From positions 1 through 64,000 of the forward strand of contig JAMXSV010000015.1 in the NCBI GenBank assembly GCA_027559495.1: a DNA stretch of 64,000 nt, read 5' to 3'. The notes under the pieces are model-generated. The model was not told where the DNA came from. It searched no databases and saw only the letters and a program-made list of their open reading frames with translations. Positions 47,311 to 58,889 of this stretch are shown in pieces. Source of the DNA: Aurifilum marmelostoma. Taxonomy: Eukaryota; Ascomycota; Sordariomycetes; Diaporthales; Cryphonectriaceae. Made by a program: the position numbers and the translations under genes. The first letter of the stretch is position 1; each line of letters starts with the position of its first letter.

Positions 47311-49475
47311 CTAGGTCATCTGATCACTTGGAATTGGTGCACCTGGTTGTTTTCCACCGTCGTGACCCTCAAGACCTTCCCGCCACGTTGTGACTCTATC
47401 ATGTAATCTCCTACTAGATCCTTGCCCTAAGCCTTTGACCTTTACATCGCCGATAGGTGGAAATAAGGCAAAACGTGGTCCTTGGACCTTCGCAGGCGTT
47501 CTTTGGGATCGTCGTGACTTGGAGCCGTCGTGCTCATCTCGTGTGTCAGATTTCGTAGCTGTGATATCATCACTCGTCCTATTTGGATTAGGTTGCAGAG
47601 AAAACGGCTCAGATACTTCGAAAGCTCCTCCTGTAGGTTGTCTCGAAACGCTGCGGGCTCGGCCTCTAACTTCTGCTCGGGATACGCGGGCGGATGTCTC
47701 ATCTGCTCCACTCCTCTGAATCTCTGAGCTGGCTGGTCTGGGACCACTGTTCGCAGTGCGTGTTCGCGGTCGAGAGAAATTTCTTGCGGGCCGTGCAGTA
47801 TCTGTAGTCCTTTCTGATTCAGCTTGCAGCGTGTCTGTCGTCTCCTCACTTTGTTCCGTCGCCTGCGGATCTAGGGAGACCTCGGACTCGTGAGCCCGAC
47901 TCGGTTCGAGTGGGCGGTCCGCAGGGGTATGCTCTTGATCAGGAAGATTGATCGAAGTCGCCTCGGAAGGCTTCTCGGGGACCATCTGAGCTTGTCGCAT
48001 GAGCAGTGAGTTCCGCCGCCGAGCCGCTGCGCGTTTCGATAGCTGTGCCAGTACGACTGCACGGGTTGGGGGCGCAGAACTGCTTGTGGGCTTTGGACTT
48101 GGCGATGTTGTTCTTAAAAAGAACATTTCTGGTGGTGACGACAAGTCTGTGCCTCCTAGAGGCACTGCTGGTGGCGTGGGCGGAACAGTAAGAGGCTCCT
48201 GTTGCAGGGTCTGAGAGGGAGAAGGCAGGGGCTCTTGTGATGTCGGTATCGCCTCCGTCGTGCTTGAGTCTCGCTTCTCGGTCTTTGAGTGCTCCTCATA
48301 TTGTGTGAAGCTATCGCGACTATGCTCGGGCCCAGTCGATATGCTCTGGTTCCGCGTTGCGTATATCGACGCCCTCGCTGGTGGCCGCCAAGCAAAGTGG
48401 ACCTCATCTCTATACGCAGGTGCCTGGATTTCGTATGGGGCATCTTCCGATGCGAAGACTGAGTCGAGGGGTGTGGGTACAAGCTGAGTCCGCACGTGAG
48501 CTTGACGAAGAGAGGTCGGCCAATCCTGTGGCTGGTCTAGGCGATTTGTTAAAGATTCGCTAACAACTTGTATCCTCATTTCGGGCGACTCGGGCGTGCT
48601 GATCATGGACCTGTCGAAGACTGAACGCTCAAGATCCTGGTCATCTCTTTCTGAAAATTCGACACTCTGTGGCTTCTTCTGAGGGTCCTTGCGGTGCTCT
48701 TGCCTCGAGATACTGAGATCGAATGTGCTCCTATCCCGTGGCTCGTCTGTGCCCTTTACGAATGTTCTCTTGGAGAGGATTGAAGTCGCGAATGGCCTCT
48801 GAGTGGTCTCGATTACCACCAACATGACAATTGTGGATATTCTGAGGCAGTGTTAGAGACTCGGGGATCATCTGAGAAAATAACCCTCAGTGTCGCCTTG
48901 TGGCGGGACCAGCGAGAACAAAAAAGAAAATAGCAGAGAGGTATGAATGGGCTGTCTTACAAGGCTACTGAGCAGGTGGCCAACTGTATCAACACCACGT
49001 TGCCTTTCAGGCCCCCCGATGGGTCAAACCCAGTCTTGGCTGTGACAATCGCGTTCAACACAACTGTGCCAATCCAGAATGGTACGATCAGCCGTAACAA
49101 GACAATGGCCACCGCCACCGCGAGATAGCCATATATTTGCGGGCTGCCTTTGCTCCGAACATATCCCTCCCGGGAGGCATAGACATGGAGAATGACGTAG
49201 GATACGCTCATGCAGCTAGCACCGAACAGAAGGATACGGGCGATGAGGCTTTCGAGACCTGGTGGTCCGGCCTGGAGGCCGAATCGAGTGACGAGGACGC
49301 TGGTGGTGATACCCAAAGAGGAAGAGACCATGAGGGCGAGGAGACCCAGAAGAGCCACAGCGGGGGACACGCGTCGCTGTACGGATCTTGTCGTCGCATC
49401 TTCGATGCCGGCGGGAGGGGTGAGCGAATTTGTGCGCCTGGGGGTAGTACTTTGCTTATTTGCCCGTGAATCCAT
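47311..49475 (-). CDS. Four-helix membrane protein with long disordered cytoplasmic tail, function unknown
   Basis: Exons 49475-48961 and 48841-47311 give 681 residues. About 35 polar residues precede four hydrophobic segments (VALLGLLALMVSSSLGI, LIARILLFGASCMSVSYVIL, LAVAVAIVLLRLIVPFWIGT, and a last one spanning the splice, LIQLATCSVALISTIVML). The remaining roughly 500 residues are Ser/Pro/Arg/Glu-rich with no predicted fold, including SRQEHRKDPQKKPQS and repeated PPTP/SPSP-like stretches. The short linkers place both ends on the same side of the membrane. The architecture resembles fungal proteins of unknown function with a membrane anchor and phosphorylatable tail. No catalytic motif seen. 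Confidence 0.75.
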
Positions 49476-51327
49476 CTACTTAAAGCACATCAGCGTGACC
49501 CGCGCAATCATCGCCATGAACCTGATTGTTGAGCAGGTCAAGCGGTCCTCGAGTAATTGAAGGAGAATGCCAAACTCGAGGCTGGTCAGCTTTCGTCAAT
49601 AACGACCCTTGCGCCCAGATTTCGAGTTGATGGTGCGGTTAAAATAAGGTTGAAATCCATCCATGTTAGTGGAACTGGAGCAGTGATTGTCGAGGCTGGA
49701 CACCGAAATTGAAAAGTAGGGAAATATGTGCTGTATGTATTCGAGTAGTATCCTTGAGGGCCCACATGGTCCAATATGTGACACAGAGCGCAGTACGGAT
49801 CCTGAACGTGCATGAAAACACAGATCCAGACGAAGATGTGACGTCCGTGTGTCGGGCGTCCCCCCTCGAGGGGGGGGGTGCGAACATGCCTACAAAACGG
49901 ACTTGCTCGCACAGCTTCTTCCTAACAGATGATTGCTTACAAGCTCCAGAGACTCAGCACAATGCATTTTGACAGCGGTATTTCCAAAATTTGGAAAGTC
50001 GTCGAGAAATCATTGCGAGGTTCGATACCACTGGTGGGCACTGAAAATCGGTGGAGTTGTTAAGCCTAAAACGCCGCGGATGCTTGTCATGCACTCCTGA
50101 GACACGGCGTCTACACAGACGACACACGATCACGGCTACGCCACAGCGTGCCTAATCAAGCAGGGGCAACCCCCTGAGAAAAGTTTCAAGACGCATGTGC
50201 CGAAGCCGTTGCAAACACGTCCTGGGCGAATGGGAATATTTGTATATACAAAGTTTTCTTCTCGTACAAGAAGTGCAGCATAGGACAATCTATATATCAA
50301 GGGTAATTATATTGTCCAATTATCAACAGCCACTGGACAGCGTCTACATCACGTCAAGGCATCTTGGAAGCACCAAATTTAGCCCTCGTATGTGCCCATG
50401 CGTTTTTCCGAAACACGACAGCTTCTCTTATTGCCTTTCTGGCCTCTAGACGTGCTTTATAGCTTTTTCAACAATGTCCATTGATTCTTAGAGTTATCTG
50501 CCCTACTTCTTTGGTAGTTCATTTTCAGCTCTATATGAGCAGTAGTAGTTCCACAGCTGGGAGATTTGGCCGGACAGTCCCATATCTGCCCATTGAGTGA
50601 TATTACAACAATGTCCTACTAAGCTGAACAACTATATCCTTCAGTGAGTAAGTATGAGGTAATAATATAGGTGAATTAGTGGCTCTGGCATTGGCCAAAG
50701 AAGTCTGTTAATTGAATGACTAGAAACATAGATATTATAAATGTCAATGCAGTCAGGAAGACATGCATAAAGAATTGTGTTGTATAATGAAGTGTGATAT
50801 CTGCCTCAACATCCCATGTCAAATCTCTCATCCATGGATGCTTACAATTCTCCTGCGTATGATACCTAGTATGCTTCTCTAAGGGTATGGCATAATATGA
50901 GAAAGTCCATCTGGGTATTGACTTGATTTACAGGAGTATATATCCGAGCGTCTGATGCTCCAGTGGATCAGGCTCAGTATGAGGTCATTCCTGGACTTCA
51001 ACAGCTTACTTGCGCTGCATGTGAGAGCCTCCCACGCGACGCCATCTTGATATCTATCGTGTGAATGTTGCACTGATAAGCCTCATCTAATGATACAATG
51101 CGTGCAGCCATGTCTTTTCAGCACTTTTGTTTGTTTACAGGTTTTCCAAACCCTGATATCCACATTTTTCAGACCTGCCCCGCGGTCACAAGGGCTTCCA
51201 TCCTCTCACCCTCTGTACGATCCACGCGCCTGGCAGAACCAACAGCACCAGCAAGCCACCACAGATTACTTTCTCTCAACCACTTCTGCTTCTAGCAAAC
51301 TTCTAACGAATCGGAAACGTTACTGAG
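49476..51327. other. Long intergenic stretch with a perfect C/G palindrome
   Basis: No gene supported. 49860-49875 is a 16-bp perfect palindrome (six C, TCGA, six G) followed by three more G. A GGTTCGATACC (50019-50029) matches the polymerase III B-box consensus, but no tRNA can be folded around it. Confidence 0.45.
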
Positions 51328-53511
51328 ATGCCCAAGAAGGTCAGATGGGTGCGACCCTGGCTGTGGAGGCCTCCTCCCCATCTCCCCTCATCGTCTGAGT
51401 CGAGCGATGAGGACACCTCTGATGGACTCGACCTGGATGATGAGATAGACCTCCATAATGAAGATGAGATGGACGACGTAGTCGTCGTCGAGGACGACAA
51501 CGACCAAGAATACTATGGTGAAGACGAGTATGAAGACGAGGAAGGTGAGAGTCGATTACAAGAGTGCAACTGGTAGGGGCTGACGGAGCTGATGAGAACT
51601 CTATAGACGAGCAGATCGAGGTAGGCGGATATGATGGCGGCTCTGAGCTGTCCTCCAACCCCTACACGACTCGCCACATATTGATGCAGGACCGTGACGA
51701 GAGCGAGTGTGCGAGCCCTGACAACCACAGCCAACCCTGCCCCAAGAAGCCCAGCGAGCTTCCCAAAACCCACAGTTGGATGTTCAAAGGCATCAAGTCA
51801 CACAAGCGTGACCTGTACATAGATCGCATCATCACAGGTGATGAGAAGATCAAGTCAGAGAAGCACGTTGAGGTGCTGGGCGAGTACACATGGATTCAGG
51901 TCACTACCAGCCAGGAAGCAAGTCATCTTCGATTCCCTGCCGTCTACGTTCCAGGTAAGTTCGTCTAAAAATGTGTCGATTCCCGCGCCAGATGCTCCAA
52001 CGGCTGTGCTGACGCGAGGAATCGCAGGGATTCCGCGCACCTGGCGGGGTATCGACCGCGAAAACACGAACCTGCATAGCCAACGACAGACGCAGCTCGT
52101 CGGCGACGAACACCCAGCTCGCCAGCCAAAATTTCCCTACGAACCCATGTTCCGTGCCCTGGACCAGGCCGAGGACCGTACAGATTTCCGCACCGTTGAC
52201 ATTTGTTCTGACTCGGACGCTCTCAGCAAACTTTACGAATTTATAGCGGCCCGAAAAGTCGTCGATCCGATTCGTCTGGAGCTTTCCACCATCCGTACGA
52301 CCCTGTTCGTCTCGCTGAAGCACCATCGCCTCCGAAGCCGCACAGTCAAAGGCAGTAACGACAAGGGTCTCATGCCCGACTGGGCTGCAGATGCTGTGAG
52401 TCGTATTGGTAGCAGTGGCGTCGCGCTGCCATTCTCGGGCAATCACTATCGCGTACTGAGATATGACTTGGGAAAGCTAGTCTGCGTGGTGCGTGGAAAG
52501 GTCGACTTTGTCCTCAAGCGCCCCGAGGACCCTGCCGATGCCCAGTACGCCGCTGATCCGCTGGACGATATCCAGCCTCAATTCATCCCTGTCATGAAGG
52601 ACGGGATCGAGACAGAGGCGAAAGGCATTAAGACATGGAAGACGACGGTAATACCGGTCGGCAATCTTGAGATCGACAACAGGTCAGGTGTTGCATATGC
52701 ACGTTCTCCTGGTGAGCCGTCTAGATTTCCTATGCCAGCATTATGGTTCGGACGCGTGCCTCTCGTGGTTGATGCCGTCGTGTCGCCTCAGCTGGACGTG
52801 CAAGATGCGAAGCTGTTCGACGTACAAGTCTCCTATGAAAGGTGGGAGAAGGAGCAGCAGTTCCACCTGAAGCTGATGGCAGGGTTCCTGAGCGAGCTGA
52901 ATCAGATCACCCGACACATGGGAGGCAACTGTGTCGTGGTCGGTGATCCAAATGGCAGGTACTTCATGGTCATGAAACCACGGGCCAGAAGCTGGCCTGT
53001 CCCCGAGGAAGTGGTAAAGGAATTCTGGGGCCCTAATGATGACCCGATCGATTACCAGAGCACGGTGCCGAGCATCATGTCCGAGCTGACGGAACTGTCG
53101 CACACCCCCTCTGGCTTTTCTGACTGGAAGCTTGACTCTGACGAGGAGGCAGTCGGAGATCCTCACTCCCCACGAAAGGAAAAGACACGGGTTGACTCCG
53201 TCAGAATTGTGGCGGACTGGCTGACCAAGCATGATACCTCGAACTACGCTTCCCTGGGTGTGGACAATGCCCTTTTTTCTGGTCCTGGCTACCGCACTGG
53301 TCTCGACGGCAGTATGGAGGACGAAGATAAGGACAAGAAATTGAGATTTGACGAGAGCATGGGCGTCAAGATGGACCAGAACGTCGACGAGAAGATGAAG
53401 ATGGAGGAGAGCGTCGACGAACAGAAGGATCTTCAAGTTGAAGCTTACGAGGCTTCAGATTCTGATCAGGCGCCCGAGTTTATCAAGCCGGAGGCATTGA
53501 GCCACGAATAG
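51328..53511 (+). CDS. Large conserved fungal protein of unknown function (relatives often labelled 'geranylgeranyl pyrophosphate synthetase')
   Basis: Exons 51328-51544, 51607-51954 and 52028-53511 give 682 residues. The N-terminal 75 residues are basic, then extremely acidic (Asp/Glu-rich from about residue 22). A conserved middle part begins HSWMFKGIKSHKRDLYID, with GIPRTWRGIDREN, LVGDEHPARQPKFPYEPMFRAL and YRVLRYDLGKLVCVVRGKVDF. From memory this pattern recurs in a widespread ascomycete family that databases sometimes call geranylgeranyl pyrophosphate synthetase, but the aspartate-rich prenyl-diphosphate motifs (DDxxD) of true synthases are absent. I therefore reject that enzymatic label. 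The tail (about 590-682) is again charged, with DEKMKMEESVDEQKD-like repeats. Function unknown. Confidence 0.78.
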
Positions 53512-54087
53512 GTCGCAAGTGCATGCCGTCTGATTTCTTCTGTCAGAATCGAGGAAGATCAATGAGTAGAGCTCAGAGGTTCAAAGGCGTAAGAGCACGG
53601 TGGTTTGTTTCATCTGCTTGTCCGGATTTCTGATCTACTAATACATTGCCCTTGCGTCTTGCTCGGCTTTCGTTATTGTTCGTCCTATGGCAGGGACCAT
53701 AGCTTGATGCATTGCGTCCTGAAGGCTCAGGCTGCTGAGGCGGTTGCTGATCCGATCTCCGAAAGGCAAGTTCTTGGAGGTTTTGATACTGTTGTCCGGA
53801 GATGTGTGGCTTTGCAGACAAGTTCGGGACAACTGCCGGACCGGGCAGAAACGAAGAGTTCATCGTCGGACTCGAGGATGCAGATATCGGCAGGATATCA
53901 TAGAATCCGATAACGACCAAAAATAAAAATGGTATGAGCCATAAGTTAGTTGATCAGAAAAGTAAGGAAGGCAGGTGTCGGGCTTGGCCTCGTAGTTGTG
54001 GTGTCGTTCGTTTGCTTTTGATGCATGCGGATCTGCCCCGCACCGCGAGCCCCTCCTGCCCTTTCTTTTGAGCGCTTGTTCTCTCCG
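53512..54087. other. Convergent intergenic region
   Basis: It lies between two convergent genes. Overlapping short frames on both strands, none supported. Confidence 0.5.
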
Positions 54088-54751
54088 TCATGATGAGTTG
54101 TTCGGCTTGCTCTCTTCTGCCAGGTCCGTCTTCGTGTCTTGGTCTGCTGTTTGGCCCATCTCGTCTCCATCGAGGTTCATCGCAGCGGCGGCGCTGCCCA
54201 GCCCGTCCTCCTGATTCTCGTTCTCAAGGTTGTCCATCTGCGATAGAAAGTAATCCACCACGTTCATCTTCTCGCTAAAGCTGGCCAAGTCTAGGGGAAT
54301 GTAGTTCTTGTCGTTAGCTAGAGCGGGCGATGCGCCCTCTGTGACCAGGTATTTGACAACATCGAGGTGGCCCCCAAGTGCAGCCCAATGCAGGCCCGTA
54401 TTGCCGAACTCATTGGGTGCATCCAGAAATGCCTGCTTCTCCTCCTTGGGGTGACCTGAGAATGCCTGGACCAGTATTGTGACAATTTCTAGGGTGGAGG
54501 TCAGTTGGGTGCTCTCAGGCGGGACCATTGAGGCGAAGAATAGGGTCACACTCACCCAGATTTCCATTCCCAGTTGCCATGTGCAAACAAGTTGATTTGC
54601 CTTCATCTTTGGCGGCCAACAAGATTTGGGCAGGGGAGACGCCTTCTCTGGTTGACAGTGTTGTTAGGGCATCATTCAATTCTGTGGCTTCACCTGCTCG
54701 GGCAAAATAGATCATATCATCGATCTCATCCTCGCTCAAAACTGGTGCCAT
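54088..54751 (-). CDS. YAR1: Ankyrin-repeat protein of the YAR1 type
   Basis: Exons 54751-54556 and 54488-54088 give 198 residues, close to the 200 of yeast Yar1. The N terminus (MAPVLSEDEIDDMIYFARAG) leads into two clear ankyrin repeats: GKSTCLHMATGNGNLEIVTILV and NTGLHWAALGGHLDVVKYLV, with a third, YIPLDLASFSEKMNVVDYFL. An acidic tail with DGDEMGQTADQD follows. Yar1 is the chaperone that escorts ribosomal protein Rps3 and supports small-subunit assembly. Size, repeat number and acidic tail match that role, but ankyrin proteins are easily confused, so the symbol is a probable assignment. Confidence 0.78.
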
Positions 54752-55546
54752 CTTGATGCCGTGGCCTCAGATGATCGTATATTCCTTTGTGAGGGTTGAA
54801 GTTGTGATGAGTAAAGTTTGGAAGGAGGCGAAGGTTTCTTTGTGCAACTGCAACGTGCTTTGTGCTTTAGGCAGGCTGCAGCATCAGAAAATTTTGGGCA
54901 GGATACAGTGCCCGATAACAGTGCGAGAGACAGTAGTTTAGCATGGGTGACTGGACAGGCAGCCCCTCCCTGTTCAGGCGGCTTTATGACCGTCCTGTAC
55001 CAGATCTTTACTGTCCACACTCCCCAGAATCTCCTACTCCTCGTCCGACCAAAATTTGTACCGGAGGTATGCCACGCACAACTCTCATTTAGCTGGCTTT
55101 ACGCTTGCCCATGTAAACCAAACGGTCTTCCTGACATCCATCAACACACGGAGACTTTCATTTTCTAGATGTCATTCCGTATACTGCGATCAAGCACATC
55201 CCTGTCAACCCAGTGTCCTGCTAGCCCAAGGGCCACGGGCTCGAAGCAAAATCAAAATACACGAAAATACTTGGGCAGAACCTAATTATGTGATCATACA
55301 AGGTGGCTACATGTGTTGCGTATAACAAAGTGTATTCATTCAATTTGATATTGCGCGGGCTCCAGAGGAGTAAAATTCAGGTGCAGTTTTCTGTGCAATC
55401 TCAATTTCGACGACTGAAGCCGCCTGCCACCTAGCCTGTCCCCTTTTCTGTGTACTCGCTTGCATCTAAAGCAGAGCGATTTTTTTTTTTTTTTTGATTC
55501 GCCGATGAACCCAGTCAACCTTGCTGCTGGGGATCCTGAAAGCTCT
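54752..55546. other. Intergenic
   Basis: Promoter side of the ankyrin gene and 3' flank of the SRPBCC gene. A run of 16 T lies near 55480-55496. No gene supported. Confidence 0.5.
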
Positions 55547-56147
55547 TCAAGCCTGAGTGGCAGCTTTCTCCAGATCCAGCAGAGCCTCAATGCGCTTGTA
55601 CTTGGCATCAGAGATAACGCCTACAATCATTTCAGGTCAGTAAACAAGTCTGCTGGAATCTGGACGAATTGGAGGGAGTAACGAACCAGCATTGGCATCA
55701 CTGGAAAAGTTTGCACTCCACTCAACATATGTGCTCCCACCATGGGAGCCAGCAGTGACAGCGTGGCAGCGAATGGTGCTGAGAACACTGGAATAGGTGA
55801 GCTCTGGGGAGGAAGTGATGACACTGTAGGTGATCATGTGGTTGATCGACTGGTGGATGTGCAGAGTCAGCAAGCTGCGCAGGACCGAGGGCACTGGTGA
55901 GAGGGGATTAGGGATAACATGCACTATGCTCCTCTTGTTTGACCTCATACACAGTGCCGTCCTTGAAGGTCCACTTGAAAACGTCGGCCTCCTCATTGGC
56001 ACCCTTGACGACTTCAGACTTGGACAGAGAGGACCAGAACTTGCTAAAGTCCTGAAGCTTGATGAAGTGCCAGACACGGGAGAGGGGAGCCTTGATGACC
56101 ACGCTCTCCAGCACAGAGGTGGATGTGGGGATGTTGGTCGAAGACAT
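55547..56147 (-). CDS. SRPBCC (Bet v1/START-like) fold protein
   Basis: Exons 56147-55923, 55849-55687 and 55620-55547 give 153 residues. The N terminus VLESVVIKAPLSRVWHFIKLQDFSKFW is the strand-helix opening of polyketide-cyclase/dehydrase-like SRPBCC proteins. It is followed by FKWTFKDGTVYEVKQEEHS, SINHMITYSVI and TYVEWSANFSSDANAG, then the long C-terminal helix (AKYKRIEALLDLEKAA). The fold binds lipids or small hydrophobic ligands; the substrate is unknown. The first intron begins GC rather than GT (CATAGT|GCATGT ... CCACCAG): it is the only join that keeps both conserved blocks in frame. Size is normal for a single-domain member. Confidence 0.78.
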
Positions 56148-56916
56148 CTTGATCTGACGTCGTTTGGCTTGATGCTGGTATTGGTGTTAGTGGTGGATCA
56201 GTGCATTGGACTGTCAGGTGGGCTGTGGTGGTGAGAAAGAATTGCGAGTGGCAGTGGAGGGCAGAGCATAGATGCTAAAAAGGTAGGAGAAGGTCAGGTG
56301 GTTCATAGTTGAAGTGAAATAGATACCTATTGAGTTTGACAATGAATCTCTCCTTGTGATGCTGCAAGTTTCACTTGTTAGATGTGCTGATTGAGGAGAA
56401 ATGAGGTTCAGGGGAGGAGACGCCACAAAAAAAAAATATGTGAGCAACGTCATAAAGGGTAGTAGTCTATTGCTATGGCAGGGTTCCCTGTCACCGTGCT
56501 TGCAGCTGTGGGATTTAGTGGCAGGCACAATGTTGGCTACACCCCCTTGGGGTAAGTGGTTAGCCGAGCTTCCATTGGGGGTGAAGGTAATGTCTCAATG
56601 TGTACAGCAGTCTTTCCAGCAGGAAGAAAGAGCACCCACCAAATTCTTGGGATGCTGAGTGCAAGGCAGGTCAGATTCAAGCAGGCAGGTGCCCTCCGTA
56701 TGGGCCCTTCCTGCAACTTCTCGAATCAATATGGAATCCTGACTCACCAGGCGAGCGGCACTGGTCAGTCTCACTATGCCCGACATTCCAGGCTATCTCG
56801 TTTTCTGTTGTGATTCTGGGCGCCGAGTCCAACCGGTTCAGTTAATAACACATTCGCCATCCGTTTTCCTATCCGTCAGTGGGATTGGATGCTTCTTCAT
56901 TGCCATCCAGGCAACC
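56148..56916. other. Divergent intergenic region between SRPBCC gene and SPO11
   Basis: Contains an A9 run near 56430. No gene, RNA or repeat supported. Confidence 0.5.
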
Positions 56917-58509
56917 ATGTCCGCCGTGCAGCCGTCATCAGCAGACACTGTAATGACTGATATTGGCGATGAAAGTCTATTCACCTCGTCCCAGTCTTCG
57001 AGAATCCTGCAGGTTCCAGATAATGCGCCTACTAGCTCAGCAACTTCCGTCTTGTCCAAAATTGAGGACATCTTTGAGGGTATGGTGGACTGTCTCGCCC
57101 ACGAGGGCGACAGTTTGTCCATCCCGTACAGAAGCAGGACCGCACCTCAGCGGCCCTGCGGTACACTGACTTTTCCGGGAAGTACTGTCAATGAGGCAGT
57201 CAAGTTCAGTCAGTATTTCCAATTCCGGCGGCACGGCGCCTGCAGTCATATTCTGACCATGCTTGATTCTAAAGCAAGGATGGTGCGGATTATGGAGTTG
57301 TCTCGCGAGGCTGTCGCCTCTGGCCGGTTAATTACCAAGAGGTCTGCCGCGTCCTCGATGCTCCTCGATGGCAGAGAAGTTGTTTGAATCGGCCTAACGA
57401 AGCTGCAGAAATATATACTATCAGCATCCAGACCTTTTCAAGCATCAGGCTACCGTTGACCACTTGGTGGACGACTTGGCCTGCACCCTCCGTGTCAGCC
57501 GAAATGCCCTCAATATTGTAGGCGCTCATTGAGAATCTTGAAAGCCTTTTGCACCCTGCTGACCCGTACAGGTCGCGGCGTCCAAAGGGTTGATCGCAGG
57601 ACCCTTGACTCTCATCACCAAGGGGGGCTTTGTCCTGTCGTATTCTTCAGACCACGACAACAATGATCTCATTCCTCCCACCAGCACGATTCAGCAAATT
57701 GATTTTGCTGCCACAAGATGGATTCTAGTGGTTGAAAAAGAAGTACGTATGCTCGGCTCACTCTCGACAGATGATCACTTTTTCTGACTTTGCCACCGTG
57801 GAGGCCACGTTCCGGACACTCGCAGCTTCTCGATACTGGAGGCACTCTATCCATGGTCAAGGTATCATTGTAACCGTACGTGGTTCTCCCGAGACCAAGG
57901 CTTGCATGACACAAGGCTGACTGTCAGAAGGGCAAGGGGTATGCAGACTTAGCGACGCTGCAGTTTCTCAATCTCATTCATGCCATGCGCCCACTGATTC
58001 CCATGCTATGCGTGGTTGACTGTGACCCCCACGGGATTGACATTTTGCGCACATACAAGTATGGCAGCAAAGTACTGTCCCATGAGGTGAACGTTCGAGT
58101 TCCCGGTCTGCAGTGGCTCGGAGTTAAGATGGACGACATTTTCTTGGGTGACGACTCGCGGGCGCCGATTGTCTTGCGAGGAGGTGTGTCTGACCATTTC
58201 TTAGACAACTAATTTCGCAAAGACGTCGCTTACACACTTTCAGTATCACCAGGTTACCAGTATGGGCGGCGGCGTAGGCATGCCAGTACGATGAAGTCGC
58301 TCATCAGCCTTACGGTGAGCGATAGGAAGACGGCTCAGAGAGTCTTGCAGTCGATGGAGGCTCAGGAGGCTGACTTCGGTCATGAAGAGTTGGAGTTGGT
58401 CCGGGAGCTGCAGGTTATGCTCGTCCTCAATTTCAAGGCAGAGATTCAGGCCATCGACTACATGGGCGATTTATCGAGCTGGCTAGACGCGAAGATGGGA
58501 ATCGCCTGA
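56917..58509 (+). CDS. SPO11: Meiosis-specific Spo11-type topoisomerase VI A subunit homologue
   Basis: Seven exons: 56917-57208, 57275-57341, 57409-57517, 57572-57742, 57804-57875, 57928-58183 and 58244-58509 give 410 residues, and all phases close. Spo11 makes the double-strand breaks that start meiotic recombination by attacking DNA with a tyrosine; here RNIYYQHPDLF contains it (Tyr123/Tyr124). The Toprim domain shows WILVVEKEATF (Glu211) and CVVDCDPHGIDI (Asp268, Asp270), which bind magnesium. GKGYADLATLQFL and the downstream LQWLGVKMDDI segments are also family-typical. It acts in the nucleus during meiotic prophase. All catalytic residues are intact, so the gene argues for a functional sexual cycle, present or recent. 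Confidence 0.93.
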
Positions 58510-58632
58510 GCGCAGGATCAAGGAGATTCAAGAGCCTGGGACTTAAAAAAAATAAAAAAATAAAATCCGGTCGTAGCGAGACGGTCAACCTAGGTGTATC
58601 TGCGGTGCCCGTAGTGGATCGCCCTATAGGTC

Positions 58633-58682
58633 TAGTGCAATGGTAGTGCTCTTCCACCCCTAGGGGTCCCGGGTTTAGCGCC
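58633..58682 (+). repeat. tRNA-like relic: polymerase III A box and degenerate B box
   Basis: TAGTGCAATGG at 58633-58643 fits the A-box consensus TRGYNNARNGG exactly. GGTTTAGCGCC at 58672-58682 is a B box with two mismatches to GGTTCRANNCC, at tRNA-like spacing. The acceptor and T stems do not pair, so this is not a working tRNA; it may be a decayed tRNA or a tRNA-derived short interspersed element. Confidence 0.35.
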
Positions 58683-58860
58683 TACTGGGATGTATAGAGA
58701 CTGGCATAGGGACCCCGGCAGCCCGGGAAGGGCAGCTCGGTACCTGACATGCCTGGGAACGCTCGTAGTCCTTTCAGCGATCTCAAGTCTCTCTTTCTTC
58801 AATACGTGATAAGAAGCTTCTTCAATTCGACTCGACCACACCAGGCAACCACACAAATTG

Positions 58861-58887
58861 ATGTGTAGCTCCGACGCTAAGCCTTGA
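58861..58887 (+). promoter_or_regulatory. Upstream ORF in the leader of the oxidosqualene cyclase gene
   Basis: An eight-codon ORF (MCSSDAKP, stop TGA) ends two bases before the ATG at 58890. If the mRNA leader includes it, it would dampen translation or require re-initiation. The transcription start is not known. Confidence 0.35.
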
Positions 58888-58889
58888 CG

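Larger units (their letters stand above)
58510..58889. other. Short intergenic region with a tRNA-like element and an upstream ORF
   Basis: Separates SPO11 from the cyclase gene. It starts with an A-rich run (about 58544-58564) and contains the polymerase III-like boxes and the uORF described separately. Confidence 0.45.

Noticed and set aside
50019..50029. Perfect B-box match GGTTCGATACC
   Set aside because: The surrounding sequence does not form a T stem or acceptor stem and no A box lies at a proper distance, so no tRNA is called.
51328..53511. Annotation as geranylgeranyl diphosphate synthase
   Set aside because: The protein resembles a family given that name in databases but lacks the DDxxD motifs of prenyl diphosphate synthases.
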